In this document: positions 41,794 to 50,872 of the stretch, in pieces | How positions within the stretch are numbered: position 1 is the stretch's first letter | Layout: the number at the start of each line of letters is the position of its first letter | From: Klebsiella pneumoniae | GTDB taxonomy: Bacteria > Pseudomonadota > Gammaproteobacteria > Ga0077536 | Length of the DNA: 62,835 nt | Direction: 5' to 3' | NCBI GenBank assembly: GCA_945862315.1 | Contig: CAMAXW010000020.1 | Location: 1-62,835, forward strand | Program-made: the position numbers and the translations under genes | The notes under the pieces: model-generated | What the model saw: the letters and a program-made list of their open reading frames with translations, nothing else | Told to the model about the DNA's origin: nothing | The model's database searches: none

Positions 41794-41821
41794 TTGAAAC
41801 TTGGTTCGATTCCACTAAACT
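41794..41821 (+). promoter_or_regulatory. Candidate sigma-70 promoter for acpP
   Basis: TTGAAA at 41794-41799, a 16-base spacer, and TAAACT at 41816-41821. This lies about 50 bases before the acpP start. A separate promoter would explain the high level of acyl carrier protein compared with the enzymes around it, as in E. coli. Confidence 0.45.
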
Positions 41822-41871
41822 AGCCACCGTCGCAGCCTGTGCTGTACCACGGTTCGGAGGATGGTCAACAA

Positions 41872-42108
41872 ATGAGTAGCGTTGAAGAGCGTGTCAAAAA
41901 GATAGTTATCGAGCAGTTAGGCGTCAAAGAACAGGAAGTAACGAAAGAGTCTTCTTTCGTGGACGACCTGGGAGCCGACTCTCTCGACACAGTTGAATTG
42001 GTGATGGCTCTGGAAGAAGAGTTCAAAACTGAAATTCCAGATGAGGAAGCGGAAAAAATCACTACCGTGCAACAGGCCATTGACTACATTACTAAAAGTC
42101 TAGGCTGA
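41872..42108 (+). CDS. acpP: Acyl carrier protein
   Basis: The 78-residue acidic carrier of growing acyl chains. Phosphopantetheine attaches to the serine in [14 protein letters not shown] (S37). The start at 41872 follows a GGAGGAT ribosome-binding site and gives the standard [12 protein letters not shown] beginning; the upstream in-frame ATG is not needed. It is flanked by fabG and fabF in the canonical order. Confidence 0.97.
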   Translation: MSSVEERVKKIVIEQLGVKEQEVTKESSFVDDLGADSLDTVELVMALEEEFKTEIPDEEAEKITTVQQAIDYITKSLG

Positions 42109-42205
42109 CCCGATCTACCAAGCCGCCAAGAGAAACGGGGCCGCCGATTAAACCAATAGTTTGTCGCGGCCCTTTGCATTTCTAGGGGAGTTCAAGGAGC
42201 GCGAG

Positions 42206-43441
42206 TTGTCTCGTCGTGTCGTCATAACCGGCCTGGGTGTTATTGCACCCAATGGCAATTCAACAGAAGAATCGTGGCGTAATACCGTTGCCGGTATTAG
42301 TGGCATTCGGCCTATTACGTCCTTCGATATTTCTGACTTTAGCACCCGCTTCGGCGGGTCTATCATCGACTTTGATGTCACCAAGTACATCACTGCCAAA
42401 GAAGCGCGAAAAATGGATCCCTTCATCCATTACGGAATGGCGGCTGCCATTCAGGCGATGGAGGATTCTGGCGCAGAAATTACCGACGAAAACCGGCGTC
42501 GTGTGGGCGTGTTGATCGGGTCCGGGATCGGCGGCCTGCCGGGAATCGAGAAAGGCTATCAAGCTTTTTTAGATGGCGGACCGAGAAAAATCTCACCGTT
42601 TTTTGTGCCCAGCAACATCATCAATATGATCGCGGGGAATCTGTCGATCAAATACGGCATCAAGGGGCCTAACTTCGCGCTAGTGTCTGCCTGCTCCACG
42701 GGCGCGCACTGCATTGGCTTAGCGGCCCGCATGATAGCCTCGGGTGAGGTTGATCTCATGCTGGCCGGGGGCGCGGAGAACGCTACCAGTGCCACCGGGA
42801 TCGGTGGTTTCGCTTCCGCACGTGCGCTGTCGACGCGCAACGATAATCCGCAGGCGGCCAGCCGGCCGTGGGATAAAGAGCGTGACGGCTTTGTCCTCAG
42901 CGACGGGGCGGGCGTGATGGTGCTGGAAGATTACGAGCACGCGCGTGCACGTGGCGCCGCTATTTATGCAGAGCTCATTGGTTTTGGCATGAACAGTGAC
43001 GCCTTCCACATGACCTCGCCCTCACCCAATGGGGAAGGTGCGGCAGATTGTATGCGTCTCGCTTTGGACAATGCTCGGCTCAATAAAGACGAAATCGGCT
43101 ATATCAACGCGCACGGCACTTCAACGCCGGCCGGCGACAAAGCCGAAACCGATGCGGTGAAAGGGCTGTTCGGAGCGCGCGCCTACCAGATCCCCATGAG
43201 CTCCACCAAGTCGATGGTGGGCCATATGTTGGGCGCGGCCGGTGGTGTAGAGGCTATTTACACGGTGTTGGCGATTCGCGACGGCGTGCTGCCGCCCACC
43301 ATCAACTACGAGACGCCCGACCCAGAGTGCGACTTGGACTACGTGCCCAATGTGGCACGTGAGAAAAAGCTCGAGGTGGCGCTGTCCAATTCTTTTGGGT
43401 TTGGCGGCACTAACGGAACGCTTATCTTCAAGCGAATTTAA
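42206..43441 (+). CDS. fabF: 3-oxoacyl-ACP synthase II FabF
   Basis: Condensing enzyme that extends acyl-ACP by two carbons. The TTG start at 42206 has AGGAG seven bases upstream and gives 411 residues beginning [11 protein letters not shown], matching E. coli FabF length. The catalytic cysteine is C163 (SACSTGAH) and the two histidines lie in NAHGTSTP and [12 protein letters not shown]. An open frame reaches upstream to 42161 but is not family-like. As no fabH is seen in this cluster, initiation must use another enzyme. Confidence 0.96.
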   Translation: MSRRVVITGLGVIAPNGNSTEESWRNTVAGISGIRPITSFDISDFSTRFGGSIIDFDVTKYITAKEARKMDPFIHYGMAAAIQAMEDSGAEITDENRRRVGVLIGSGIGGLPGIEKGYQAFLDGGPRKISPFFVPSNIINMIAGNLSIKYGIKGPNFALVSACSTGAHCIGLAARMIASGEVDLMLAGGAENATSATGIGGFASARALSTRNDNPQAASRPWDKERDGFVLSDGAGVMVLEDYEHARARGAAIYAELIGFGMNSDAFHMTSPSPNGEGAADCMRLALDNARLNKDEIGYINAHGTSTPAGDKAETDAVKGLFGARAYQIPMSSTKSMVGHMLGAAGGVEAIYTVLAIRDGVLPPTINYETPDPECDLDYVPNVAREKKLEVALSNSFGFGGTNGTLIFKRI

Positions 43442-43468
43442 AGACCGGTACGCCGGGCGAGCAGGGGC

Positions 43469-44296
43469 ATGAGCTTAGTCGACGGTGTCCCTTGCGCGTC
43501 TTTGCCAGTCTCCGATCGGGGACTGGCCTACGGTGACGGGCTCTTTGAAACCTTAGGTGTCAGCGACGGGATCCCGCACCATGTCGCACGCCATCTCGCC
43601 CGACTACGGGCGGGAGCAGACCGGCTCGGGATCGCTGCTCCGTGCGATTCCGCTTGGCAGGCAGACCTCGCAAAAATTATTCCGCCCGGCGGGGGACGCC
43701 GGGTTATTAAGCTTATTCTCTGCCGTGGTGAGGGTGGCCGCGGCTATGCCCCGGCGCCGAATGCGATATCGCGCCGTATTGTGCAAATTTTTGACTGGCC
43801 TGAGGGGCCAACCACCTACGCTGCGCAAGGTATCGAGACCGCCGTGTGTGCAACCCGCCTAGGAACCAATCCCTTGTTAGCGGGCTTGAAACATTTGAAT
43901 CGCCTTGAGCAGGTATTAGCCAGCGCGGAACTCGCCACAGCGGGCCTGCTTGAAGGGTTAATGCTGGACCAAGACGACCACCTTATAGAGGGTACGCGCA
44001 GCAATGTGTTTGTGGGTCTGGGGGGCTCCCTGCTGACGCCGCAACTTGATCGCTGTGGTGTGGCCGGGGTGATGCGTGAGATTATTTTGGAGCAGGCCGC
44101 GCGCGCAGGCATGCCAGTCTTTGAGCGCCGCATCCCCCTGACGCAATTGCGCCAAGCCACCGAGATGTTTTTCTGCAACTCCCTGCTCGGCATTTGGCCG
44201 GTGCATACGCTGCGAGGGCCCTTCGTGCGTGAGTTTGGCGTTGGCCCCTTAACGCGCCAATTACAAGCGCAGTTGACTGCGCTCGAGCGCGCCTGA
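43469..44296 (+). CDS. pabC: Aminodeoxychorismate lyase PabC
   Basis: PLP enzyme releasing pyruvate from aminodeoxychorismate to give 4-aminobenzoate for folate. The fold-type IV signature is present: DRGLAYGDGLFET at the N-terminus, the PLP lysine in AGLKHLNRLEQVLA, and EGTRSNVFVG. AGGGG precedes the ATG. Its stop overlaps the mltG start (TGATG), the usual fabF-pabC-mltG order. Confidence 0.94.
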   Translation: MSLVDGVPCASLPVSDRGLAYGDGLFETLGVSDGIPHHVARHLARLRAGADRLGIAAPCDSAWQADLAKIIPPGGGRRVIKLILCRGEGGRGYAPAPNAISRRIVQIFDWPEGPTTYAAQGIETAVCATRLGTNPLLAGLKHLNRLEQVLASAELATAGLLEGLMLDQDDHLIEGTRSNVFVGLGGSLLTPQLDRCGVAGVMREIILEQAARAGMPVFERRIPLTQLRQATEMFFCNSLLGIWPVHTLRGPFVREFGVGPLTRQLQAQLTALERA

Positions 44297-45318
44297 TGCA
44301 GCGTCGCTACGTCCTCATTGGAGGCAGCTTGAGCGTGCTGCTGCTCGCGCTAGGCCTGGGGCTTTATGCCAGTTGGATCGCGCTGACGCGCCATTTGGAT
44401 CAACCTTTCGATCTGCACGAGCCGCTGATTTTTGACCTCGCCCCCGGCACCTCGCTAAGTCAGTTGGGCAGCGAATTTGCCCGGCGGGGCTGGCTCCCTT
44501 ATGCCTTCGAATTACCACTCGGAGCTCAGTTACACCAACTCAGCGCGCGCATTCAGGCGGGCACCTATGAGATTAATCCCGGCGAAACCCCACGCCTAGT
44601 GCTTAAAAAATTTGCACAGGGGCGGGTCAAAATTTACTCGGTAACCTTTGTGGAAGGACTGACGTTTGGGCAGCTTCAGCACCAATTAGCGAGTTTGCCG
44701 GGCTTGCGTCTCGAACTCAGTGGGACCCGTGATGGCGAAATAATGCGGCAGGTGACGGGCGTGGAGGGATCCCCAGAAGGGCGTTTTTTCCCTTCTACCT
44801 ATTTTTATCTGCATCACTCGACCGACTTAGCCTTGTTGCGGCGCAGTTATCACCAGCAGACCGAAATTCTACAGCGCGAATGGGACCAGCGAGCCGACGA
44901 TCTGCCTTATCGTTCCGCCGATGAGGCACTGATTATGGCGTCGATCATCGAGCGCGAGACCGGGGCCAAGGAGGAGCGCGCGCAAATTGCCGGCGTTTTT
45001 GTGCGCCGCTTACAGCGCTCGATGAAACTCCAAACGGACCCGACGGTCATCTATGGGCTGGGAGCGGCCTTTAGCGGCCGGCTGCGGCGGGCAGATTTAG
45101 AACGTGATACCCCTTACAACACCTATACCCGGAGCGGCTTGCCACCATCGCCCATCTGCGCGCCGGGTGCCGCGGCGATCCATGCCGCACTCCATCCCGC
45201 CGCCGGGGATGCGCTATATTTTGTGGCCCGTGGCGATGGCACGCATGTTTTCTCCAATACCCTAACGGCCCACAATGAGGCGGTTCGGACCTACCAGCTC
45301 GGTACGCAAAAACCATGA
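44296..45318 (+). CDS. mltG: Endolytic murein transglycosylase MltG
   Basis: Inner-membrane lytic transglycosylase that ends nascent glycan strands. The 340-residue protein has an N-terminal membrane helix (about 5-28), a LysM-like region, and the YceG catalytic domain with the glutamate in MASIIERETGAKEER and the later TDPTVIYGLG and NTYTRSGLPPSPICAPG motifs. It is coupled to tmk by ATGA (45315-45318). Confidence 0.94.
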   Translation: MQRRYVLIGGSLSVLLLALGLGLYASWIALTRHLDQPFDLHEPLIFDLAPGTSLSQLGSEFARRGWLPYAFELPLGAQLHQLSARIQAGTYEINPGETPRLVLKKFAQGRVKIYSVTFVEGLTFGQLQHQLASLPGLRLELSGTRDGEIMRQVTGVEGSPEGRFFPSTYFYLHHSTDLALLRRSYHQQTEILQREWDQRADDLPYRSADEALIMASIIERETGAKEERAQIAGVFVRRLQRSMKLQTDPTVIYGLGAAFSGRLRRADLERDTPYNTYTRSGLPPSPICAPGAAAIHAALHPAAGDALYFVARGDGTHVFSNTLTAHNEAVRTYQLGTQKP

Positions 45319-45941
45319 CGCCACGCGGAAAATTCATCACCCTCGAAGGCATTGAAGGTGTGGGAAAGTCGACCCATTGCGCCTTTATCGCAGCGACCTT
45401 GCGCGAGTTGGGACATTCGGTGGTGACCACTCGCGAGCCGGGCGGTACGGCCTTGGGCGAAGCGATCAGAGATCTGCTGTTGGATAACTCACGGCCCACG
45501 ATGGCCGCGCTGAGTGAGCTGCTGCTAATTTTCGCCGCGCGCGCAGAACACTTGGCCCGCGTCATTGAACCGGCGTTGCGGGCTGGCGAGTGGGTGTTGA
45601 GCGACCGCTTCACCGATGCCACTTATGCCTACCAAGGTGGCGGCCGTGCGCTAGCCGTCAGCAGTATTCAGGCGCTGGAAGCCTTGGTTCAACAAAATTT
45701 ACAGCCTGATCTGACTTTGCTTTTAGACGCACCGGTTACTTTGGCGCTCGGGCGCGCGCGGGCACGTGCGCAGGCCGACCGTTTTGAAAGCGAGCGGGCG
45801 GAGTTTTTTGAACGCGTTCGCCACGCTTATCTCGAATTGGCGCAGGCGCAACCAAGCCGTTTTAGGATCATCGATGCCGCGCCCGCGTTGGCGCAAGTGC
45901 AGAACGGTATACGGCAAGTGCTGAGGCGAGAATTCGCGTGA
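45315..45941 (+). CDS. tmk: Thymidylate kinase
   Basis: Phosphorylates dTMP to dTDP. The 208-residue protein has the P-loop TLEGIEGVGKST, the TTREPGGT motif, the DR(F/Y) motif in LSDRFTDATYAYQGGGR, and a LID region rich in arginine. It is coupled on both sides, by ATGA with mltG and GTGA with holB. Confidence 0.95.
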   Translation: MTPRGKFITLEGIEGVGKSTHCAFIAATLRELGHSVVTTREPGGTALGEAIRDLLLDNSRPTMAALSELLLIFAARAEHLARVIEPALRAGEWVLSDRFTDATYAYQGGGRALAVSSIQALEALVQQNLQPDLTLLLDAPVTLALGRARARAQADRFESERAEFFERVRHAYLELAQAQPSRFRIIDAAPALAQVQNGIRQVLRREFA

Positions 45942-46927
45942 GCACGCTGTTACCTTGGCTGCAACCTGCTTGGCGACAATTACAGGAAAGCCGCCGAAAA
46001 GGGCAACTCGCGCACGCCATTTTGCTACGCGGCCGTGCGGGCTTTGGAAAAAGCCAATTGGTGAGCGCGTTGGTGGCGTCCCTGTTATGCGATAACCCCG
46101 CAACGCCCGGCGAGGCGTGCGGCACGTGCCGCGGCTGTGCGCTGCTGGCGGCGGGTTCACATCCAGACTTACTCCGACTGGTGCCGGCGGAGCCCGGCAA
46201 ATCCATTCTCATCGATCAGGTGCGCGAGCTGGGTGGTTATTTCGCGCTGCGGCCGCACTACGGCACCACCAAGATTGCCGTGCTCGAACCCGCGGACGCC
46301 CTGAACCGTGCTGCTGCTAACGCGCTGTTAAAAATTCTCGAAGAGCCGCCGGCGGGCGCTTTGATCGTTCTCACCGCCGCACGTGCGGAACGGCTGCCCG
46401 CGACGGTGCGCAGCCGTTGTCAGCAGCACGTTATTGATCGTGGATCGGTCCACAGCATTCTGACCTGGTTGGACCAACAAGGAGGGCACCCTAGCGGCAA
46501 CGCTGAAGCGCTTGCCCGCGCCGGTGGTAGCCCCTTACGGGCGTTAGAATTTGTCGATCCAACGCTGGCTGGCGCCATCAACAGGCTGCCTGAGGCATTG
46601 GCTGGGGTCGCTGCGGGTACCCTTCATCCCTTAAGTGCGGCAGCACAGAGCAGCAAACTGCCTGTATTACTCTTGCTCGATCAGCTTCTGCGGCTGTGCC
46701 ATGAGTTATTTTTGTTAAAGAATTGGCTGCCGTTGCCGCTGGCTGAATCAGGCCGCACCGTCAGCGCGGACTTACAGCGCTTGGCGAATGAACTAAACTC
46801 CAGACGCATCGCCGAATTCGTACAGAGGGCCTTGGACCTCAAACAATTGAAGCTCAGTTCTGCCAGTGCTCGGGATTTGGATTTGGCGGAATCAATCTGG
46901 TTCGACTGGCGCGCAGCAGCACAGTAA
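45938..46927 (+). CDS. holB: DNA polymerase III delta' subunit
   Basis: Clamp-loader subunit that helps place the beta clamp on DNA. The 329-residue protein has an AAA+ fold with a full Walker A-like GRAGFGKS, a C-x2-C zinc pair in ACGTCRGCALL, the LLKILEEPPAG segment and the SRC motif in VRSRCQQH. Its GTG start overlaps the tmk stop. PilZ and TatD genes follow, as in pseudomonads. Confidence 0.93.
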   Translation: MSTLLPWLQPAWRQLQESRRKGQLAHAILLRGRAGFGKSQLVSALVASLLCDNPATPGEACGTCRGCALLAAGSHPDLLRLVPAEPGKSILIDQVRELGGYFALRPHYGTTKIAVLEPADALNRAAANALLKILEEPPAGALIVLTAARAERLPATVRSRCQQHVIDRGSVHSILTWLDQQGGHPSGNAEALARAGGSPLRALEFVDPTLAGAINRLPEALAGVAAGTLHPLSAAAQSSKLPVLLLLDQLLRLCHELFLLKNWLPLPLAESGRTVSADLQRLANELNSRRIAEFVQRALDLKQLKLSSASARDLDLAESIWFDWRAAAQ

Positions 46928-46991
46928 ACAAGTAGGGCTCGTCGCGGCATTAGCGCGACTCCAGTCCCTCTGATTAGGCAGGAGTATCGCT

Positions 46992-47348
46992 TTGTCACTC
47001 AACGGACAGAACACTCGTCAAGGCATTCTGTCGCTTACCATCCGGGATAAAAGCTCGCTGTATGCGGCGTATATGCCGTTCGTCAAGAACGGCGGCCTGT
47101 TTATCCCAACCGGCCGCACCTACCGGCTCGGGGATGAAGTCTTCATGCTGTTAACGCTCACCGACAGCAAGGAAAAATTGCCAGTGGCCGGGCGCGTGGT
47201 GTGGATCACGCCGGGTGGGGCTCAGGGCGGACGTTCGGCGGGAATTGGCGTCCAATTTAGCGAACTCGACAATGGCGCCACCCGCAATAAAATTGAAAAT
47301 CAACTGGCTGGGGCGCTCAAATCAGAACGCCAAACCCACACCATGTAA
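46992..47348 (+). CDS. pilZ: PilZ domain protein (type IV pilus PilZ-like)
   Basis: A 118-residue single PilZ domain. In pseudomonads and xanthomonads the same tmk-holB-pilZ-tatD gene is needed for type IV pilus assembly and lacks the residues for c-di-GMP binding. Here too no RxxxR motif is seen at the N-terminus; the body has KNGGLFIPTGRTYRLGDEVF and VAGRVVWITP. It starts at TTG with GGAG upstream. Pilus genes are not in the window. Confidence 0.88.
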   Translation: MSLNGQNTRQGILSLTIRDKSSLYAAYMPFVKNGGLFIPTGRTYRLGDEVFMLLTLTDSKEKLPVAGRVVWITPGGAQGGRSAGIGVQFSELDNGATRNKIENQLAGALKSERQTHTM

Positions 47349-47372
47349 AGTGCCCATGCCCTACCTGCCCGA

Positions 47373-48176
47373 ATGTTCCTGATGAATACTACTCTCCCGG
47401 CGTTGATCGATTCCCACTGCCACCTGCCACTGCTGGAACGCGCGTTAGAGGACGTACTGAGCGCGGCGGCCGACAGTGGCGTTAGCCACATGCTGTGCGT
47501 GGCGGTCGATTTAGAAACTTTCCCAGAGGTGCGGCGCTTAGCCCACGCGTACCCCCACGTCTTTGGCTCGGTTGGCGTGCATCCCAACAGCGATTTAGGC
47601 GAAATGGAGCCCACGGTCGCACAGCTCTTGGCGTTGGCAGCAGATTCACGCATCGTGGCGATAGGCGAGACGGGTCTGGATTACTTCCGCCAAACCGGTG
47701 ACCTTAACTGGCAACTCTCGCGCTTCAGAACCCATATCCAAGCGGCCATTCACTGCGGCAAACCGCTCATCGTCCATACTCGCGAGGCGGCGGTCGACAC
47801 CATTCGGGTGTTGCAGGAGGAGGGCGCGGAGCGCGTGGGTGGGGTGATGCACTGCTTTGTGGAAGATTGGCCGACTGCCGAAGCCGCGCTGGCATTGGGC
47901 TTTTATATCTCTTTTTCTGGCATCGTGACGTTTAAAACCGCCACGGCCCTGCAGGCGGTTGCACGCCAAGTGCCGCTGGACCGTCTGCTGGTAGAAACCG
48001 ACGCACCGTGGCTGGCCCCGGTGCCCAAGCGCGGCCGGCCCAACGAACCCGCGTATGTCCGGCATACCGCAGAATTTCTCGCCCAGCTCCGGGGCGAAGA
48101 CCTCGCCACACTGGCGGCCGCCACGAGCCAGAATTTTTTCCGGCTTTTTGCGACAGCCTTGCCAACCACCGTTTGA
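47373..48176 (+). CDS. TatD family hydrolase (YcfH type)
   Basis: Metal-dependent DNase or hydrolase of the amidohydrolase superfamily. Metal ligands are visible: DSHCHL at residues 13-18, GETGLDYFR, VHTREA, MHCF and VETDAPWLAP. The 267-residue length is normal. The start may be the ATG at 47373 or 47382. It ends the fab-pabC-mltG-tmk-holB-pilZ string; accessory genes follow. Confidence 0.92.
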   Translation: MFLMNTTLPALIDSHCHLPLLERALEDVLSAAADSGVSHMLCVAVDLETFPEVRRLAHAYPHVFGSVGVHPNSDLGEMEPTVAQLLALAADSRIVAIGETGLDYFRQTGDLNWQLSRFRTHIQAAIHCGKPLIVHTREAAVDTIRVLQEEGAERVGGVMHCFVEDWPTAEAALALGFYISFSGIVTFKTATALQAVARQVPLDRLLVETDAPWLAPVPKRGRPNEPAYVRHTAEFLAQLRGEDLATLAAATSQNFFRLFATALPTTV

Positions 48177-48373
48177 GGCATCCGCAAGCTGCGGGCTCTA
48201 TGCCGATTGTGTGGGGCTACGGCACGCGCACTTCAGGGCCCTAGCGACTGGCGAGTGCCAGCATCGGGGCGTTTGCCGCTGGTCTTTTTTCCGATGCTCA
48301 CCCCGCCAGCCGGCTTGCGCGGCGTGCGCATTGCCCGCACCCTAGGGGCACTAAAACTTGCGGGAAATCTGCC

Positions 48374-48787
48374 ATGCCGCTGTCTACCATCGATCATTAC
48401 TTTGTGTATGCCAAAGACCTTGAGGCGTCGCGAAATTTTTACGAAACGGTGCTCGGATTTGAGGTGGGTTTACGACCGCCTTTTCCGTTCAAAGGCTATT
48501 GGATGTACTTGGAAGGCCGCCCACGGGTGCATTTAGGCGAGGCAGACTCCTCGGCGGGTCAAGAGTCTTACTTGGGCAAACGCGATCCATCAACCGGGGA
48601 CAACACCGGTAATCTCGACCACGTGGCTTTTCAGGCCAGTGATTTCCCCACGTTTCGGGCGCATCTGGATCAGCTGAACGTGACTTATCGACATCGCGAG
48701 GTGCCGCAGTTCAGTATTCAGCAACTTTTTATCAAAGATCCGGACGGGGTCACGTTAGAGCTCAATTTCCCCGACACCGATAGCTGA
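48374..48787 (+). CDS. VOC family protein (glyoxalase/dioxygenase fold)
   Basis: A 137-residue protein with the paired beta-alpha-beta-beta-beta modules of the vicinal-oxygen-chelate fold. Candidate metal ligands are H8 (TIDHYFVY), the histidine in NLDHVAFQA and the glutamate in GVTLELNF. The reaction could be isomerase, dioxygenase or resistance type; sequence alone does not decide. It starts the accessory region and precedes the GFA gene by ten bases. Confidence 0.83.
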   Translation: MPLSTIDHYFVYAKDLEASRNFYETVLGFEVGLRPPFPFKGYWMYLEGRPRVHLGEADSSAGQESYLGKRDPSTGDNTGNLDHVAFQASDFPTFRAHLDQLNVTYRHREVPQFSIQQLFIKDPDGVTLELNFPDTDS

Positions 48788-48797
48788 GGCGCGCCCC

Positions 48798-49286
48798 ATG
48801 CTGATGGAAGGTTCCTGCCATTGCCAAAAAGTCCGTTTCCGCTTGGAATCAGCGCACCCCTATCCGTTTAATCTTTGTTATTGCTCCATCTGCCGCAAGA
48901 CCGCTGGTAGCGGTGGCTTTGGGATTAATCTCGGCGGACTCGCGGCGTCGCTGTCGGTGACCGGCGCAGATAATATTGCAGTTTATCGGGCGCTGCTGCC
49001 GGATCCCGCCACGGGCGAACTCACGCCTAGCCCCGCGGAACGCCGTTTCTGTCGCTGCTGCGGTAGCGCCTTGTGGGTCTGGGATCCGCGCTGGCCAGAA
49101 CTGCTCCATCCCTTTGCATCAGCCATCGACACGCCCTTGCCAGCGCCTCCTGAACGCGTCCACCTCATGCTGGATTCCAAAGCCTCGTGGGTAGTTCCTA
49201 TGGCGGCAACCGGCGACCAAACCTACGCAGAATATCCGCGTGAATCGCTGGCAGATTGGCACGCGCGGCTGGGGCTGCAGGCCTGA
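48798..49286 (+). CDS. GFA family zinc protein
   Basis: A 162-residue protein of the glutathione-dependent formaldehyde-activating (GFA/CENP-V) family. Zinc-binding cysteines are clear: GSCHCQKV near the N-terminus, CYCSICRKT, and FCRCCGSALW. The family's physiological reaction is mostly unknown; some members act in detoxification. It is probably cotranscribed with the VOC gene, another fold common in detoxification. Confidence 0.85.
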   Translation: MLMEGSCHCQKVRFRLESAHPYPFNLCYCSICRKTAGSGGFGINLGGLAASLSVTGADNIAVYRALLPDPATGELTPSPAERRFCRCCGSALWVWDPRWPELLHPFASAIDTPLPAPPERVHLMLDSKASWVVPMAATGDQTYAEYPRESLADWHARLGLQA

Positions 49287-49468
49287 GTCATTGCGCTTGG
49301 CGGTGAAATGCCCAAGGCGGCAGCGCCGCGCTGTGGTGCGTCCAGCGCAGGGGAAAGGTCGACCTTCTTCTAGGTACCGCAGGGTTCTTGGCCGTCTCAT
49401 CTGGGGCTCGTCTGGCCCCGAATATTAATCCACCAACGCGTGTCGCCGGGCACAGGAAACCAGACCCC

Positions 49469-50872
49469 ATGAACCCAGCACCGATTACCCAACAGCTTGC
49501 CGCACGCGCCTGCGCCGTCTCGCTCGCAACCGCACCGCCGGCTATCCACACGCTGGTCCGCCAGTGCGTGCTCGATTATCTGGGTGTGACGCTGGCCGGT
49601 GCCACCGCGCCTGCCGTGCAATTACTGCACGAAGAATTGCGTGAAGAAGGTGGCAATCCCCGTGCTGGCATCGTGGGTTCTAGACACCGCATGGCGCTGG
49701 CCCAAGCGGCGCTGCTCAATGGGATGGCGGCCCATGTGCTGGATTACGACGACGTAAATTTTGCACTGATGGGCCATCCGAGTGTGCCCATTTTGCCGGC
49801 GTTATTGGCCCAAGCGGAGTGCCTCAACGCCTCGGGCAGCGCGGTGATGGCCGCATTTTTGGCCGGTTATGAAACCGAATGTCGTATCGGCTTGCTGGTG
49901 GCGCCGGGTCACTATACGGCCGGTTTCCACGCGACGGCGACCATTGGCGCAATTGGCGCGGCGGTGGCCTGTGCGCATTTGCAACAGGCCACGCCCAGCC
50001 AGATGAGCCAGGCCATTGGTATCGCCGCGACCCAAGCTGCAGGCCTTAAAAGCATGTTCGGGACCGCCTGTAAGCCGCTCCACGCGGGGCTTGCTGCTCG
50101 CAATGGACTCCTCGCGGCGCGCCTCGCGCTGCGGGGTTTTGATTCTCGCCTCGACGTCTTGGAATGCGCGCAAGGTTTCGCGGGCACGCATAGCGCGGAC
50201 TTTGACCTAGACGCTGCGTTGGCAGAGCCGGCTGGGGGCTTCCACCTGTTCGCAAATCTCTTTAAGTACCACGCTTCTTGTTACGAGACCCATGCCACCA
50301 TTGAGTGTGCAAGATGGCTGCGGGACGAGCATCAGATCGCAGCCCACCAGATCATTGCCGTGGACGTCACTGTTCACCCGTATTGCGATCGAATCTGCAA
50401 TATCAGTGAACCCACCTCCGGGTTGGAGGCTAAATTTAGTCTGCGCCTAACCGCCGCGATGACGCTCGCAGGGCTTGAGACGGCCGATCCGGCGAGCTTT
50501 AACGATGCGATGACCGCAATGCCCGAACTGATCGCGCTGCGCGATCGAATTACCGTGAGCTTTAGTGCTCAGGTTGCCCAAGGTTGCGCCGAACTGCGAA
50601 TTATTCTGCGCGATAACGATGCCGTCATTAACACCCGTTACAACGCGGCCTTGCCGGCGCGCGATCTGGGCGCCCAGCAAAATCGCCTGCACAACAAATT
50701 TTTGCGTATGGCCTGCCCGGTGCTGGGCGAACCACGCGCCACCTTACTGGCCAGTACGCTCGAGGCTCTCGCGGAGCAGCGCACACTCGCAGAACTGGTG
50801 GCGCTGTGCGCGCCGCCAGAAGCCCCCGCTGGTGGCGTCAAAACTCTTGCCCACACTTTGGAGAAATCGTGA
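49469..50872 (+). CDS. MmgE/PrpD family dehydratase or decarboxylase
   Basis: A 467-residue protein of the family containing 2-methylcitrate dehydratase and cis-aconitate decarboxylase. Family segments are visible: VLDYLGVTLAGA, NGMAAHVLDYDDVNF, GHPSVPILPALLA, GFHATATIGAIGAA and FGTACKPLHAG. No other methylcitrate-cycle gene is present, so propionate use is unlikely and the substrate is open. AGGA lies upstream of the ATG at 49469. Its stop overlaps the start of the next gene (TGATG), implying joint function with a beta-hydroxyacid dehydrogenase. Confidence 0.87.
   Translation: MNPAPITQQLAARACAVSLATAPPAIHTLVRQCVLDYLGVTLAGATAPAVQLLHEELREEGGNPRAGIVGSRHRMALAQAALLNGMAAHVLDYDDVNFALMGHPSVPILPALLAQAECLNASGSAVMAAFLAGYETECRIGLLVAPGHYTAGFHATATIGAIGAAVACAHLQQATPSQMSQAIGIAATQAAGLKSMFGTACKPLHAGLAARNGLLAARLALRGFDSRLDVLECAQGFAGTHSADFDLDAALAEPAGGFHLFANLFKYHASCYETHATIECARWLRDEHQIAAHQIIAVDVTVHPYCDRICNISEPTSGLEAKFSLRLTAAMTLAGLETADPASFNDAMTAMPELIALRDRITVSFSAQVAQGCAELRIILRDNDAVINTRYNAALPARDLGAQQNRLHNKFLRMACPVLGEPRATLLASTLEALAEQRTLAELVALCAPPEAPAGGVKTLAHTLEKS

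Noticed and set aside
41803-41823. GGTTCGATTCC resembling a tRNA T-loop
   Set aside because: The flanking stem does not pair (CTTGG against CCACT), no acceptor, D or anticodon arm can be built, and the stretch fits better as the spacer of an acpP promoter.
48177-48240. Hairpin CCGCA-AGC-TGCGG after tatD as a terminator
   Set aside because: The stem is only five base pairs and is not followed by a T-run.
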